A stretch of 45,333 nucleotides of DNA. Origin: an uncultured Eubacteriales bacterium. Its GTDB lineage: Bacteria > Bacillota > Clostridia > Oscillospirales > Oscillospiraceae. The notes under the pieces were generated by a model. That model searched no databases, was not told the origin of the DNA, and saw only the letters and a program-made list of their open reading frames with translations. Below are positions 16,739 through 24,338 of this stretch, one piece after another. The translations under genes and the position numbers were made by a program. The DNA lies in the NCBI GenBank assembly GCA_900549485.1, contig UROG01000020.1, positions 1 through 45,333 on the forward strand, in the 5' to 3' direction. Every line of letters starts with the position of its first letter. Within the stretch, counting starts at the first letter, position 1.

Positions 16739-17179
16739 ATGTTTAAGAAACTGATTGCGGAAAGCACCGCAAAATCCCCGTGGCTGTTCCACATCAATGC
16801 CGGTTCATGCAACGGGTGCGATATAGAGCTCGTCTCCGTTCTCACCCCCCGCTATGATGTCGAGCGTCTCGGCTTCAAGCTTGCCGGCTCTCCCCGTCAT
16901 GCGGATATCGTGGTTGTAACAGGCCCCTGCACCAAGCAGTCGCTCCCCAGAGTCCTGAGAGCCATTTCCCAGGTTCCCGATCCAAAGTGCGTCGTAACCA
17001 TGGGCTCTTGCCCGCAGTCCGGCAACGTCTTCAAGGGCAGCTATTCCGTCTGCGCACCGCTGAGCCAGTATGTGCATGTCGATGTAGATGTGGCAGGCTG
17101 TGCGCCGAAGCCCGAGGCGGTCATTGAGGGACTTGCTCTTGCAACTGAAATTCTCAAGGAAAAGAGGGCACAGAAATAA
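16739..17179 (+). CDS. [NiFe]-hydrogenase small subunit (MbhJ/EchC, NuoB-like)
   Basis: A 146-residue NuoB-family subunit holding the proximal [4Fe-4S] cluster. Likely ligands are C24 and C27 in SCNGCDIE, C91 in MGSCPQSG and C121 in AGCAPKPE. The pattern is the group 4 type, without the extra medial and distal clusters of uptake hydrogenases. A GGAGG lies upstream; the stop and next start share a base (TAATG). Confidence 0.93.
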   Translation: MFKKLIAESTAKSPWLFHINAGSCNGCDIELVSVLTPRYDVERLGFKLAGSPRHADIVVVTGPCTKQSLPRVLRAISQVPDPKCVVTMGSCPQSGNVFKGSYSVCAPLSQYVHVDVDVAGCAPKPEAVIEGLALATEILKEKRAQK

Positions 17180-17817
17180 TGGATCTTCCTTTCATTAAAG
17201 AAGCAATTTCACAGCTTTTCAGTAAAACAAGCTGTGAAATGTACCCTGCTGTTCCCAAAGAGGCAGCACCCAATTACAGAGGGCGCATCAAGTATGACGC
17301 TTCAAAGTGTCTCGGCTGTGGTATGTGCCAGCGTGTATGCGCCGGCGGCGCTATCACCATGGATAAGGAAGAGGTCGAGGAAGGTACAAAGATCACTCTT
17401 TCCTTCAATCTCGGTTCCTGCACCTTCTGCGGCCACTGTGCGGGCTTCTGCACGACCAAGGCGATCGAACTGACAGGAGACTATCATATGATAGCCACCA
17501 AGGAAGAAGACCTCACCGTCAGCGGAACGCGCATCAAGCCAAGACCCGTCAAAAAGCCCGCTCCCGCAGCGGCTCCCAAGGCCGAGGCGGCGTCCAAGGC
17601 AGAGGCGGCTCCCGCCTGCGCCGTTGCATCCAGAGACGACGGAAAGCCGGTTCAGGATCCCGAAAAGTGTGTTTACTGCACCATCTGCGCCAAAAAATGC
17701 CCGCAGGGCGCTCTTGAAGTAGACCGTGCCAACAAGGTGTGGAAATGCAATTATGACGATTGCGTTTCCTGCGGTACCTGCGCGGCTGTCTGCCCGAAGA
17801 AGGCTTTGGTCTGCTGA
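17179..17817 (+). CDS. Four-cluster ferredoxin subunit: MbhN/EchF domain fused to a second 2[4Fe-4S] domain
   Basis: A 212-residue electron-entry subunit. Residues 44-54 (CLGCGMCQRVC) and 81-91 (CTFCGHCAGFC) form the usual NuoI-like pair. They are followed by a low-complexity linker rich in Ala, Pro, Lys and Glu (about 118-148), then a second ferredoxin domain with CVYCTICAKKCP (164-175) and CVSCGTCAAVCP (195-206). All sixteen ligand cysteines are present. Typical MbhN and EchF subunits stop after the first pair, so this is a fusion, perhaps a tethered ferredoxin. The gene is the last of the operon, followed by terminator-like stems. Confidence 0.9.
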   Translation: MDLPFIKEAISQLFSKTSCEMYPAVPKEAAPNYRGRIKYDASKCLGCGMCQRVCAGGAITMDKEEVEEGTKITLSFNLGSCTFCGHCAGFCTTKAIELTGDYHMIATKEEDLTVSGTRIKPRPVKKPAPAAAPKAEAASKAEAAPACAVASRDDGKPVQDPEKCVYCTICAKKCPQGALEVDRANKVWKCNYDDCVSCGTCAAVCPKKALVC

Positions 17818-17832
17818 AAACCCGCATAAAAA

Positions 17833-17864
17833 TTTACCGGCGGTTCATCTGAACCGCCGGTAAA
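17833..17864 (-). terminator. Terminator-like hairpin between convergent operons
   Basis: Perfect 15-bp arms (17833-17847 and 17850-17864; TTTACCGGCGGTTCA) around a two-base centre. On the minus strand the stem runs into ATTTTTA, so it best suits leftward transcription from sigH. On the plus strand no T-run follows. Confidence 0.6.
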
Positions 17865-17886
17865 AGTGTCGGAAACCCTTGCAGAG

Positions 17887-17908
17887 TTTTTTGCCCGCAG
17901 GCAAAAAT
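17887..17908. terminator. Short A/T-flanked hairpin
   Basis: TTTTTGCC and GGCAAAAA pair around CGCA. It is short but has T or A tracts on both sides and lies between the convergent hydrogenase operon and sigH. Confidence 0.35.
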
Positions 17909-17942
17909 AGTTTTGATAAAAATCAGAATCTTTCAGAACCGT

Positions 17943-17983
17943 AAAAATGCTTCGGACGGTGACATACCTGCCGAAGCATTTTT
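17943..17983. terminator. Bidirectional intrinsic terminator
   Basis: AAAAATGCTTCGG (17943-17955) pairs with CCGAAGCATTTTT (17971-17983). A T-run ends the stem in either direction, so it can stop both the hydrogenase operon (plus) and sigH (minus). Confidence 0.7.
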
Positions 17984-18006
17984 GCGACGCGGGGAAATAA
18001 TCAGAA

Positions 18007-18618
18007 TCATATCCTTTCACGGCTTGCGGCGTCCGCAAGCTTCTTTTTTATCCTCTGTAAAGCCGAATCGACCGATTTTACGGGCTTTCCGATACCTTTT
18101 GCTATCTCCTCATATGAAAGACCCTCAAGATACAATTCAAGAACCTTGTTTTCAAGGCTTGACAGGAGCGATTTCGACAGTGTGCGCAGGCTCTGTATTT
18201 CCTCCTCACGGATTATCTGCTGCTCAGGTGTGAGAGTGTACCGGGCGTCGGCAATTATCGCGTTCGGCTCCTCATCGTCGGAATATATCTCGTCAAGCGA
18301 CAGGCGGTAGTTGAGCGGCATATGCTTGAATCTGTTTGCCGCCTTTATCGCGGAAAGGATACGCCGCTTTATGCAGAGCTCCGCATAGCTCTTGAAGGTG
18401 CACTGCCTGTCGGGGGAATATGTCTGCATGGAGGTGACAAGCCCCATCATTCCCTCCTGAATCAGATCCTCCTCATCCCCGCCGACCAGAAAATAAGGGC
18501 GGGTGCATTTTTTTATTAGGGGTCTGTAACGCAGGGAAAGCTCGTTTCCCGCTTCATTGTCGCCGTGCTGCACAAGCTCGATAAGCCTTTCTTCGCTTAA
18601 AGCCGCGTAATCGGTCAT
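18007..18618 (-). CDS. sigH: RNA polymerase sigma factor SigH (Spo0H) family
   Basis: A 203-residue sigma-70-family protein closest in pattern to SigH, the transition-state and early sporulation sigma factor. Region 2 shows PYFLVGGDEEDLIQEGMMGL and FKSYAELCIKRRILSAIKAANRFKH (Spo0H proteins have very similar blocks). Region 4 shows LENKVLELYLEGLSYEEIAKGI and KSVDSALQRIKKKL. The ATG at 18616-18618 has GGGAGG at good spacing; the GTG two codons earlier abuts it. With spoIIR it supports a sporulating host. Confidence 0.82.
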   Translation of the reverse strand: MTDYAALSEERLIELVQHGDNEAGNELSLRYRPLIKKCTRPYFLVGGDEEDLIQEGMMGLVTSMQTYSPDRQCTFKSYAELCIKRRILSAIKAANRFKHMPLNYRLSLDEIYSDDEEPNAIIADARYTLTPEQQIIREEEIQSLRTLSKSLLSSLENKVLELYLEGLSYEEIAKGIGKPVKSVDSALQRIKKKLADAASRERI

Positions 18619-18694
18619 TTTCACCCTCCCGCCGTTTTTTTACAGTATATCATCTTTCGCAAAAAATTACATCAAAAAATTTCGGCGCAAGGTA

Positions 18695-18723
18695 TTGCAA
18701 ATCTCTGAATAAGAGATTATAAT
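18695..18723 (+). promoter_or_regulatory. Promoter with a perfect operator palindrome for the YolD-like/S24 unit
   Basis: TTGCAA (18695-18700), a 17-base spacer and TATAAT (18718-18723). The spacer is occupied by AATCTCTGAATAAGAGATT (18700-18718), two 7-bp arms around GAATA. A dimeric repressor bound here would block RNA polymerase. The S24 repressor encoded in this unit is the obvious candidate (inference). Confidence 0.75.
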
Positions 18724-18754
18724 AAAGTAAATTATCTTAATAGGAGAACAAGGA

Positions 18755-19072
18755 ATGTACACGGACAATAAAATATCGGCTTTGTCCGCGGCGTTTCATA
18801 AAAATGAAGCAGAACCCGTCGGATTTGTGTATGACAGTCCGAGGGAAAAACGGGTCATTCTCGGCGAGGATGCCCAGCAGGAGCTTAACGCAAGGCTCAA
18901 AAGGCTTACGCGGGGCGACGCGGTAAGCGTTGAGTATTATTTGTACAGGCGCTATGTCACCTTTGCCGGCGCGTATGAGTATATTGACGCGGTGCGCCGT
19001 TTTATTGTGGTTTCCGGGCGGCGTATATCGCTTGATGATGTGAAAAATGTTTTCAGGGAGGATTGGCTGTGA
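18755..19072 (+). CDS. YolD-like protein
   Basis: A 105-residue protein of mixed alpha/beta pattern with no membrane segment. The C-terminal half (TFAGAYEYIDAVRRFIVVSG, then ISLDDVKNVF) resembles YolD-like proteins. These are usually encoded beside S24 repressors and Y-family DNA polymerases in Firmicutes SOS-like cassettes. The polymerase partner is missing here. AGGAGAACAAGG precedes the ATG. The stop overlaps the GTG start of the repressor gene. The family call is tentative; the operon link is solid. Confidence 0.55.
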   Translation: MYTDNKISALSAAFHKNEAEPVGFVYDSPREKRVILGEDAQQELNARLKRLTRGDAVSVEYYLYRRYVTFAGAYEYIDAVRRFIVVSGRRISLDDVKNVFREDWL

Positions 19073-19758
19073 ACATAGGAAAGGTAATAAGCGAGGCGCG
19101 GGTCCGGCAGGGCTTGAGCCAGAGCGGGCTTGCGGTGCGCCTTTCCATGCTTGGCGCGGAAGTTACCAATCAGGCGGTGAGCAAGTGGGAGAACAATCAG
19201 ACCATGCCCAACGCGAAACAGTTCATTATTCTCTGCGCCGCCCTTGGCATAGAAGATATCCTCGGCGAATTTACAAACGGTAAGCACGGCTGCTGGGCAG
19301 GATTAAACGGAGAGGGACGGAGAAAGCTGGAGGAATATCATCATCTTTTGAGGGAGAACAGGAAATACGCCGCAAGAGGCGGAGAGAAGAAAATTATCAG
19401 AACGCTCCCGCTGTATTCGCTTGCCGTATCAGCCGGTACGGGGCAGTTTCTGGACGGCGAGAATTATGAGATGGTAGAGGTCGGAGACGAGGTGCCTGAG
19501 GGCGCAAACTTCGGCGTGCGCGTTGCGGGCGACAGTATGGAGCCGTGCTATCACGACGGTCAGACACTCTGGGTACGCCAACAGAGAAGTCTCATGACCG
19601 GTGAAATAGGGATATTCCTCTATGACGGCTGCGCATATCTCAAACAGCTCAAAGCCGGAGAGGGTTGCATGCTGCTCCACTCGCTCAACAAAAAGTACAG
19701 CGATATTGTGATTTCAACGGAGCTTCCGCTCAGAGTTCTTGGTAAGGTACTGAATTAA
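19069..19758 (+). CDS. XRE-family repressor with S24 (LexA/CI-type) autopeptidase domain
   Basis: A 229-residue regulator. An N-terminal helix-turn-helix (about residues 6-66, with VTNQAVSKWENNQ as recognition region) is joined by a linker to an S24 domain. In that domain VSAG (about 120-123) is a likely Ala-Gly cleavage site, the Ser of AGDSMEP (S156) the nucleophile and the Lys of AYLKQL (K192) the base. Such proteins self-cleave on RecA activation and so act as SOS-type switches. The GTG at 19069 is chosen for AGGGAGG eight bases upstream. It likely represses its own promoter through the palindrome at 18700-18718. The 14-bp repeat array begins right after its stop. Confidence 0.88.
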   Translation: MNIGKVISEARVRQGLSQSGLAVRLSMLGAEVTNQAVSKWENNQTMPNAKQFIILCAALGIEDILGEFTNGKHGCWAGLNGEGRRKLEEYHHLLRENRKYAARGGEKKIIRTLPLYSLAVSAGTGQFLDGENYEMVEVGDEVPEGANFGVRVAGDSMEPCYHDGQTLWVRQQRSLMTGEIGIFLYDGCAYLKQLKAGEGCMLLHSLNKKYSDIVISTELPLRVLGKVLN

Positions 19759-19782
19759 AATAGGTAAACAATAATTTGGTTT

Positions 19783-20213
19783 ACAGAAAATGATTAACTT
19801 AAATAAAGACATCCGTAAAAACGCTAAAATTACAGAATAATTTCAGATGAAATAAAATGATTTACTTAAATAAGGAAACATATTTTAATAGACATAATCT
19901 CGTTTACACAATTTAATCAACATATATCGGAAAACGTAAGATGATTGACGTAAGTAAAATAACAGAATATATTTCACATAAAATAATTTACAGAATACAA
20001 TTTACTTAAAACAGACAACATAAAAGAATAAACGTAAAATTATTGACAGAATATAAATAACATAATTTAAGCAACGTAAGACAAAAGACATAATTTAATT
20101 TACGGAAAATAAGCAACATAAAATAAGCGACATAAAATTAGAGACATAAGTAAATAAACATAACCCATATTACGTAATTGAAGTTACGTAATATGGGTTA
20201 CATAATTTTTAGA
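19783..20213 (+). repeat. 14-bp-period degenerate tandem array (AC[AG][TG]AA + 8 variable bases)
   Basis: From 19850 to 20213, 26 units follow one another in exact 14-nt register. Examples are ACATAAAATAAGCG (20116), ACATAAAATTAGAG (20130), ACGTAAGTAAAATA (19948) and ACAGAATATATTTC (19962). By my count A1 is fixed 26/26, C2 25/26, position 3 is A or G in 24, T4 21/26 (G in 4), A5 26/26 and A6 24/26. Positions 7-14 vary freely. Before it, 19783-19849 holds about five looser units with uneven spacing. GC is 81 of 364 bases (22%) against more than 50% around it. The recurrent TAA with a period not divisible by three puts stops in all three plus-strand frames. Its last units form a terminator, so it is probably the 3' untranslated part of the S24 repressor mRNA. 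Function unknown. Confidence 0.9.
20161..20210 (+). terminator. Intrinsic terminator built from the last array units
   Basis: TAACCCATATTACGTAA (20161-20177) and its exact complement (20184-20200) form a 17-bp stem with loop TTGAAG. TTTTT follows at 20206-20210. The stem uses array units 23-25 without breaking their 14-nt register, so the array and terminator are one structure. Confidence 0.75.
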
Positions 20214-20355
20214 TTTTTATCTGCCGATGCAGATATTGTGCTCATATGGCGTCTATATCGGCTTCCCTTGAAAAACTTTGTCACAGCAACCGCGCAAGCC
20301 GGATGTATTCAATGCACAGCGGTAATTCACGGGATTGCTCCCGCAAAATTAATAC

Positions 20356-21093
20356 TCATTTTCCGAATACGATCAGGTGCGTCAGACCGAATGCCTCGCG
20401 TATATAGCAGTTGAGCATATACACGGGGTATCCGGCGTTACCGGGTACGGCTTTTGCATCAACGCCGAGCTGCTTTGCCATTGCTTTCGCTCTGTACAGG
20501 TGGTATGCGCTGGACAGCAGCGTCACGTTCCCGTCCGGCTCATCTCCGAGACGACGGATTATCGCAAACGAATTTGTCAGATTTTCCAGCGTTGAGGTGG
20601 ATTCCGCTTCCATTATGAGCCTATCGGAAGAAATGCCGCGCTCACAGAGCCAGAAATACATACATTCCGCTTCCGAGACATTTTCGCCCGCACCCTTGCC
20701 GCCGCTGAGAATCGCGGCGGAATCGGGATAGCGTACAAGATAATCAAGCGCGCCCTCAAGCCTGTGCGTCAGCGCAAGTGAGGGTGAGTCGCCGTGTACC
20801 GCCGCGCCGAGGACGATAAGGTACTTTCTGCCGCAGTCCTTATCGCCGCGGCTGCTGCCGATTATCATGAGCTCAAGCGTGCAGAAATACACAAGACCTA
20901 TGCAGACAAGCACGACGATGCCCCGCCAGAGAGAGTTGGGGACAAATCTGTGCAGCAGCAGAAGCGCCATGATGAAAAGCAGCGTGTAGCATATATAATC
21001 ATAGCCGCGCATACAGAATTTGAAAAACATCGCCGCCAGCAGGAGCGCCGCGGGCGTGACAAGCCATGTGTGCGACATAAAGAACGATTTCAT
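20356..21093 (-). CDS. YdcF/SanA-type DUF218 membrane protein
   Basis: A 245-residue protein with three or four N-terminal hydrophobic helices followed by a DUF218 domain. LIVLGAAVHGDSPSLALTHRLEGAL, ILSGGKGAGENVSEAECM, ESTSTLENLTNSF and LLSSAYHLYRAKAMAKQLG are the characteristic blocks. Homologues are linked to cell-envelope integrity, but the reaction is unsettled. The ATG at 21091-21093 (GGAGG ten bases upstream) overlaps the ABC-F stop as ATGA, so I prefer it to the ATG at 21111. It is the last gene of the cell-wall operon. Confidence 0.82.
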   Translation of the reverse strand: MKSFFMSHTWLVTPAALLLAAMFFKFCMRGYDYICYTLLFIMALLLLHRFVPNSLWRGIVVLVCIGLVYFCTLELMIIGSSRGDKDCGRKYLIVLGAAVHGDSPSLALTHRLEGALDYLVRYPDSAAILSGGKGAGENVSEAECMYFWLCERGISSDRLIMEAESTSTLENLTNSFAIIRRLGDEPDGNVTLLSSAYHLYRAKAMAKQLGVDAKAVPGNAGYPVYMLNCYIREAFGLTHLIVFGK

Positions 21094-22955
21094 CCGCAAA
21101 GCGCCTCCCATTTTTCATACAGCTCTGTAAGCTGGACATCAAGCTCATTTTTCCGCTCGTCGATTTCCATAAGCTTCTGATAATCGGCGGCGTTTTCCTC
21201 AGCCAGCGTGTCAAGCTCTGCAACCTTTCCCTCAAGCCGTGCGATCTCCTTTTCAAGCTTTGCTATCGCTCTGTCGTTGTTTACCGCTCTGACCTTTTTT
21301 TCAGCGGACTTTTTTTCCGGTACGGCGTCGGCGCGTGCATAAACCTGCTGCCGTTCGAGCCATTGAAGGTAATCCTTGTAGCCACCGCGGTAATCGGTTA
21401 TTTTTCCGTCGCTCAGCGCCCATATGCGGGTGGCAAATTTCTCAATGAAGTATCTGTCGTGCGAGACGAAAAGAAGCGTCTGCTCATAGTCGGACAGCGC
21501 GTCCTCCATCCATTCGCGGCTGGCGATGTCGAGGTGGTTTGTCGGCTCGTCGAGAATAAGGAAGTTTATATCGCTGCCCATCAGCATACAGAGCTTCAGC
21601 CGGCTGCGCTCACCGCCGGACAGCGCACCGACGGGCGTCAGAACGTCCTCGCCGCGAAAGCCGAACGCGGCAAGTCTGTCGCGCCCTTCCTGCGGCTGAC
21701 AGCGGCAGTCATAGAGCATGGTGTCAAGCGCACTTCGCCTGTCGTCGGAAAAGGTGACTATCTGCGGCAGATATGCCGTCCGCACGGCAGGACCTTTGTA
21801 CAGATATCCCTTGTCAGGCGTCTCCTCGCCCATGATGAGCTTGATAAGGGTAGATTTTCCCGTGCCGTTGTCGCCGATGAGCGCAATGCGCTCACCGCCT
21901 GTGACGGAGAGATCAAGCGCGTCAAACAGCGTTCTGCCGCCGAAGGACTTGGAAAGACCGTCGGTCACAAGCACCTCATCGCCGCTGAATTCGCGCTGCC
22001 TGAACTTCACGCTGAGCTTTTTCTGCTCGACAGGCTTTTCGGAGTGGGATAAGCGTTCAATGCGCTTTTCCATGGAAAAGGCTCGTTTATGCAGCTTGTC
22101 GTTGCCCATAAACGCCCATAGATGCATCTGCTCCGCCGCACGGGTGAGCTGCTCTATCTTAGCCTGGTCCTTTTCATATTTTTTCAGCTTTTCGTCAAAG
22201 CGCCGCCGACGCTCTTCAACATAGAAGCTGTAACCGCCGCTGTAAAGCTCCGCCTTGCCGTCGTTTATCTCGATGGAACGCTGAACCACCTTGTCGAGGA
22301 ACCAGCGGTCATGGCTTATCGCAAGCACCGTTCCCTTGAAATGCAGCAGATATTCCTCAAGCCACTGCGTAGCGCGAAGATCGAGATGGTTGGTAGGCTC
22401 GTCCAGCAGCAGAATATCGGTATCCTCAAGGATAAGGCGGGCGAGGTTGACACGGGTTTTCTCGCCGCCCGAAAGCAGCGCAAACGGGCGCGCCCTCATG
22501 TCGGCGTCGATGTCAAGGCCGTTTGCCACCTTGTTCCGCTCCGTGTCCATGTCGTAGCCGCCGAGACGCCGGAAGTCCTCCGAAAGACGGTCGTATTCCC
22601 GAAGCAGCGCTTCGCCGCCGTTGCGCTCCATTTCCGCAGTAAGCTCGTCGATGCGGCGGGAAATGGCGTAAAGACGCCTGTGCGCGTCTTTTAGTACGTC
22701 CTCGGTCGTCCAGCCGTCCGGATAGACAGGGATCTGCGATATAAGCCCGAGGCGCTTGCCGGGGCAGATCATTATCTCGCCTTCGTCGTAATCAAGCTCT
22801 CCGGTCAGAATCCTGAAAAGGGTAGTTTTCCCGCAGCCGTTGTGACCGAGAATACCGACGCGCTCTCCGGAATAGACCGTAAATGTCAGACCGTCAAGTA
22901 TATTATTGCCTATCTCAAAGGATTTGACCAGTGAGCTGACGGATATATCTATCAT
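21090..22955 (-). CDS. ABC-F family ATPase
   Basis: A 621-residue soluble protein with two ABC ATPase domains and no membrane segment. First domain: Walker A GHNGCGKTT, signature LSGGEKTR and LLLDEPTNHLD. Second: GDNGTGKST, LSGGERSR and LILDEPTNHLD. Between them is the charged interdomain linker, and a C-terminal coiled-coil region (about 560-620) follows. ABC-F proteins act on the ribosome E site in translation quality control or antibiotic protection; which subtype this is cannot be read by eye. It sits three bases after the PBP gene. Confidence 0.92.
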   Translation of the reverse strand: MIDISVSSLVKSFEIGNNILDGLTFTVYSGERVGILGHNGCGKTTLFRILTGELDYDEGEIMICPGKRLGLISQIPVYPDGWTTEDVLKDAHRRLYAISRRIDELTAEMERNGGEALLREYDRLSEDFRRLGGYDMDTERNKVANGLDIDADMRARPFALLSGGEKTRVNLARLILEDTDILLLDEPTNHLDLRATQWLEEYLLHFKGTVLAISHDRWFLDKVVQRSIEINDGKAELYSGGYSFYVEERRRRFDEKLKKYEKDQAKIEQLTRAAEQMHLWAFMGNDKLHKRAFSMEKRIERLSHSEKPVEQKKLSVKFRQREFSGDEVLVTDGLSKSFGGRTLFDALDLSVTGGERIALIGDNGTGKSTLIKLIMGEETPDKGYLYKGPAVRTAYLPQIVTFSDDRRSALDTMLYDCRCQPQEGRDRLAAFGFRGEDVLTPVGALSGGERSRLKLCMLMGSDINFLILDEPTNHLDIASREWMEDALSDYEQTLLFVSHDRYFIEKFATRIWALSDGKITDYRGGYKDYLQWLERQQVYARADAVPEKKSAEKKVRAVNNDRAIAKLEKEIARLEGKVAELDTLAEENAADYQKLMEIDERKNELDVQLTELYEKWEALCG

Positions 22956-22958
22956 CTG

Positions 22959-24338
22959 TTATTCTCCAAAAAGTTTCAAATAATTTTGCAGTATGCGGTT
23001 TGTCGTAAGACCGGCGACGGCAAGCCCGTCCCCGCCTTCTTCGACAAACGTGACAAAGGCATAGGGATGCTCTTCGTCATCGAGAAATCCGGCAAACCAT
23101 GAGTGCGTTGTTCCGGAACCCGTTTCCGCCGTACCGGTTTTTGCGCAGATATTAAGACCGGGGAAATTCTCGTCCCCATGGTAATGGTAGCTTACATTGA
23201 AGCTCATAAGCTCCTTGAGCTTGTTTGCTGTGGAGGAGGAGAGCAGACGCGTGGTTCTGACGCTGCTGCCGTCCCTTAGAAGCTTCGGCTCGTTGAGCAG
23301 ACCGTCGTTTGCAATGGCCGATACGATGCGCAGCATGGAGTACGGGCATACAAGATCAGTCGATTGTCCGATACCCGACCATGCAAGCTCCGGATCGCCT
23401 ATAAACTCCGTCGGATAGCTGCCCTTGGCGGTAACAATGCCGTCGAGGTGGTGGTTCGACAGAAGCCCGAGATCCTTTACGTACTTTACCATTGTGTCCT
23501 GACCGAGAGATATGGCTATCTGTGCGAACGCGACGTTGCAGGAATTGGCAAGAGCCTGTTCAAAGTTCTGGTTATAGTGAACGCCGGAGCAGGTGATCGG
23601 CACACCTGCGATCTCATATACCTTTTCGCAGTAATAGGTGCGCTCGTTCAGATCTTTCAGGTTTTCGACCGCCGCTATGGCGGTCACTATTTTGAAAACC
23701 GAACCGGGTACAAATGAGGCGGAGATGCAGCGGTTTATATATGCCCCGTCCGCAGGGACCGCCTCCGCGTCAAGCGGATCGACAGTCGGCATCGAGACCA
23801 TTCCCAGAAGCTCTCCGGTTCTGTAATTGCAGACGAGAACCGCCGCGTTGTAGCGTTCGGCGCGGATGATGACGTCGTTGCCTTCTTCATCAAGCAGGTA
23901 TTCATCCTCCTGACCGTCCTTTGTAAGCTGAAACAGCTGCCGGTATATTATATTGTTGAGACGCGAATCAATATTGAGTATGAGCGTGCTGTTTTCCGTC
24001 TGTGTTGTGCCGTGTATGAGGTCAAAGCCCTGAAGCTCACCGGCGTATTCGGAAATCACGCCCGTTCCGGTTCTGCCCCAATAGTCGCCGGTCACATGGT
24101 AGTTTGCCATGCGGGTCAGCCTGTCTTCGGAAAAGGTGTTTTCATAGCCGCTGAAATACGCGAGTCTTGTCCCGTTCCTGTCCAGAAGCTCACCGGTGGA
24201 GCCGGAATTTGCACGGGAGAAATACATCGCCCATTTTGCCCCGTCGTCAACATAGCGTATGACGTATGTCACCATACCGCATATTACAAGTGCGGCGATA
24301 ACGAGAACGGAAACTGCACGGTTGCTTATTTTTTTCAA
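22959..24338 (-). CDS. Class B penicillin-binding protein (PbpA/FtsI type transpeptidase)
   Basis: A 459-residue protein with one N-terminal membrane helix (about residues 8-27) and a transpeptidase domain outside the cell. The active-site triad is complete: S213-x-x-K216 in VPGSVFKIV, S266-x-N268 in NSCNVA, and KTG at 400-402 in AKTGTAE. It has no glycosyltransferase domain. The compact size, lacking PASTA domains, fits PbpA partners of SEDS proteins. The start is TTG (24336-24338), behind GAGGAGGA, overlapping the FtsW/RodA stop. The pair should form a SEDS-bPBP peptidoglycan synthase. Confidence 0.92.
   Translation of the reverse strand: MKKISNRAVSVLVIAALVICGMVTYVIRYVDDGAKWAMYFSRANSGSTGELLDRNGTRLAYFSGYENTFSEDRLTRMANYHVTGDYWGRTGTGVISEYAGELQGFDLIHGTTQTENSTLILNIDSRLNNIIYRQLFQLTKDGQEDEYLLDEEGNDVIIRAERYNAAVLVCNYRTGELLGMVSMPTVDPLDAEAVPADGAYINRCISASFVPGSVFKIVTAIAAVENLKDLNERTYYCEKVYEIAGVPITCSGVHYNQNFEQALANSCNVAFAQIAISLGQDTMVKYVKDLGLLSNHHLDGIVTAKGSYPTEFIGDPELAWSGIGQSTDLVCPYSMLRIVSAIANDGLLNEPKLLRDGSSVRTTRLLSSSTANKLKELMSFNVSYHYHGDENFPGLNICAKTGTAETGSGTTHSWFAGFLDDEEHPYAFVTFVEEGGDGLAVAGLTTNRILQNYLKLFGE

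Noticed and set aside
19783..20213. CRISPR array
   Set aside because: Units are 14 nt with only six conserved bases and 8-nt variable parts. Repeats are far too short and no cas genes are near.
19783..20213. Simple low-complexity AT-rich spacer or bent-DNA tract
   Set aside because: The hexamer recurs at exactly 14 nt for 26 units, unlike random AT-rich DNA. The period is not that of A-tract curvature (about 10.5 bp).
19783..20213. Protein-coding repeat
   Set aside because: TAA recurs in each unit and 14 is not a multiple of three, so all plus-strand frames close within about 42 bases.
20178..20414. Plus-strand frame of 78 codons after the array
   Set aside because: It starts inside the array terminator, lacks a ribosome-binding site and overlaps the end of the DUF218 gene antisense.
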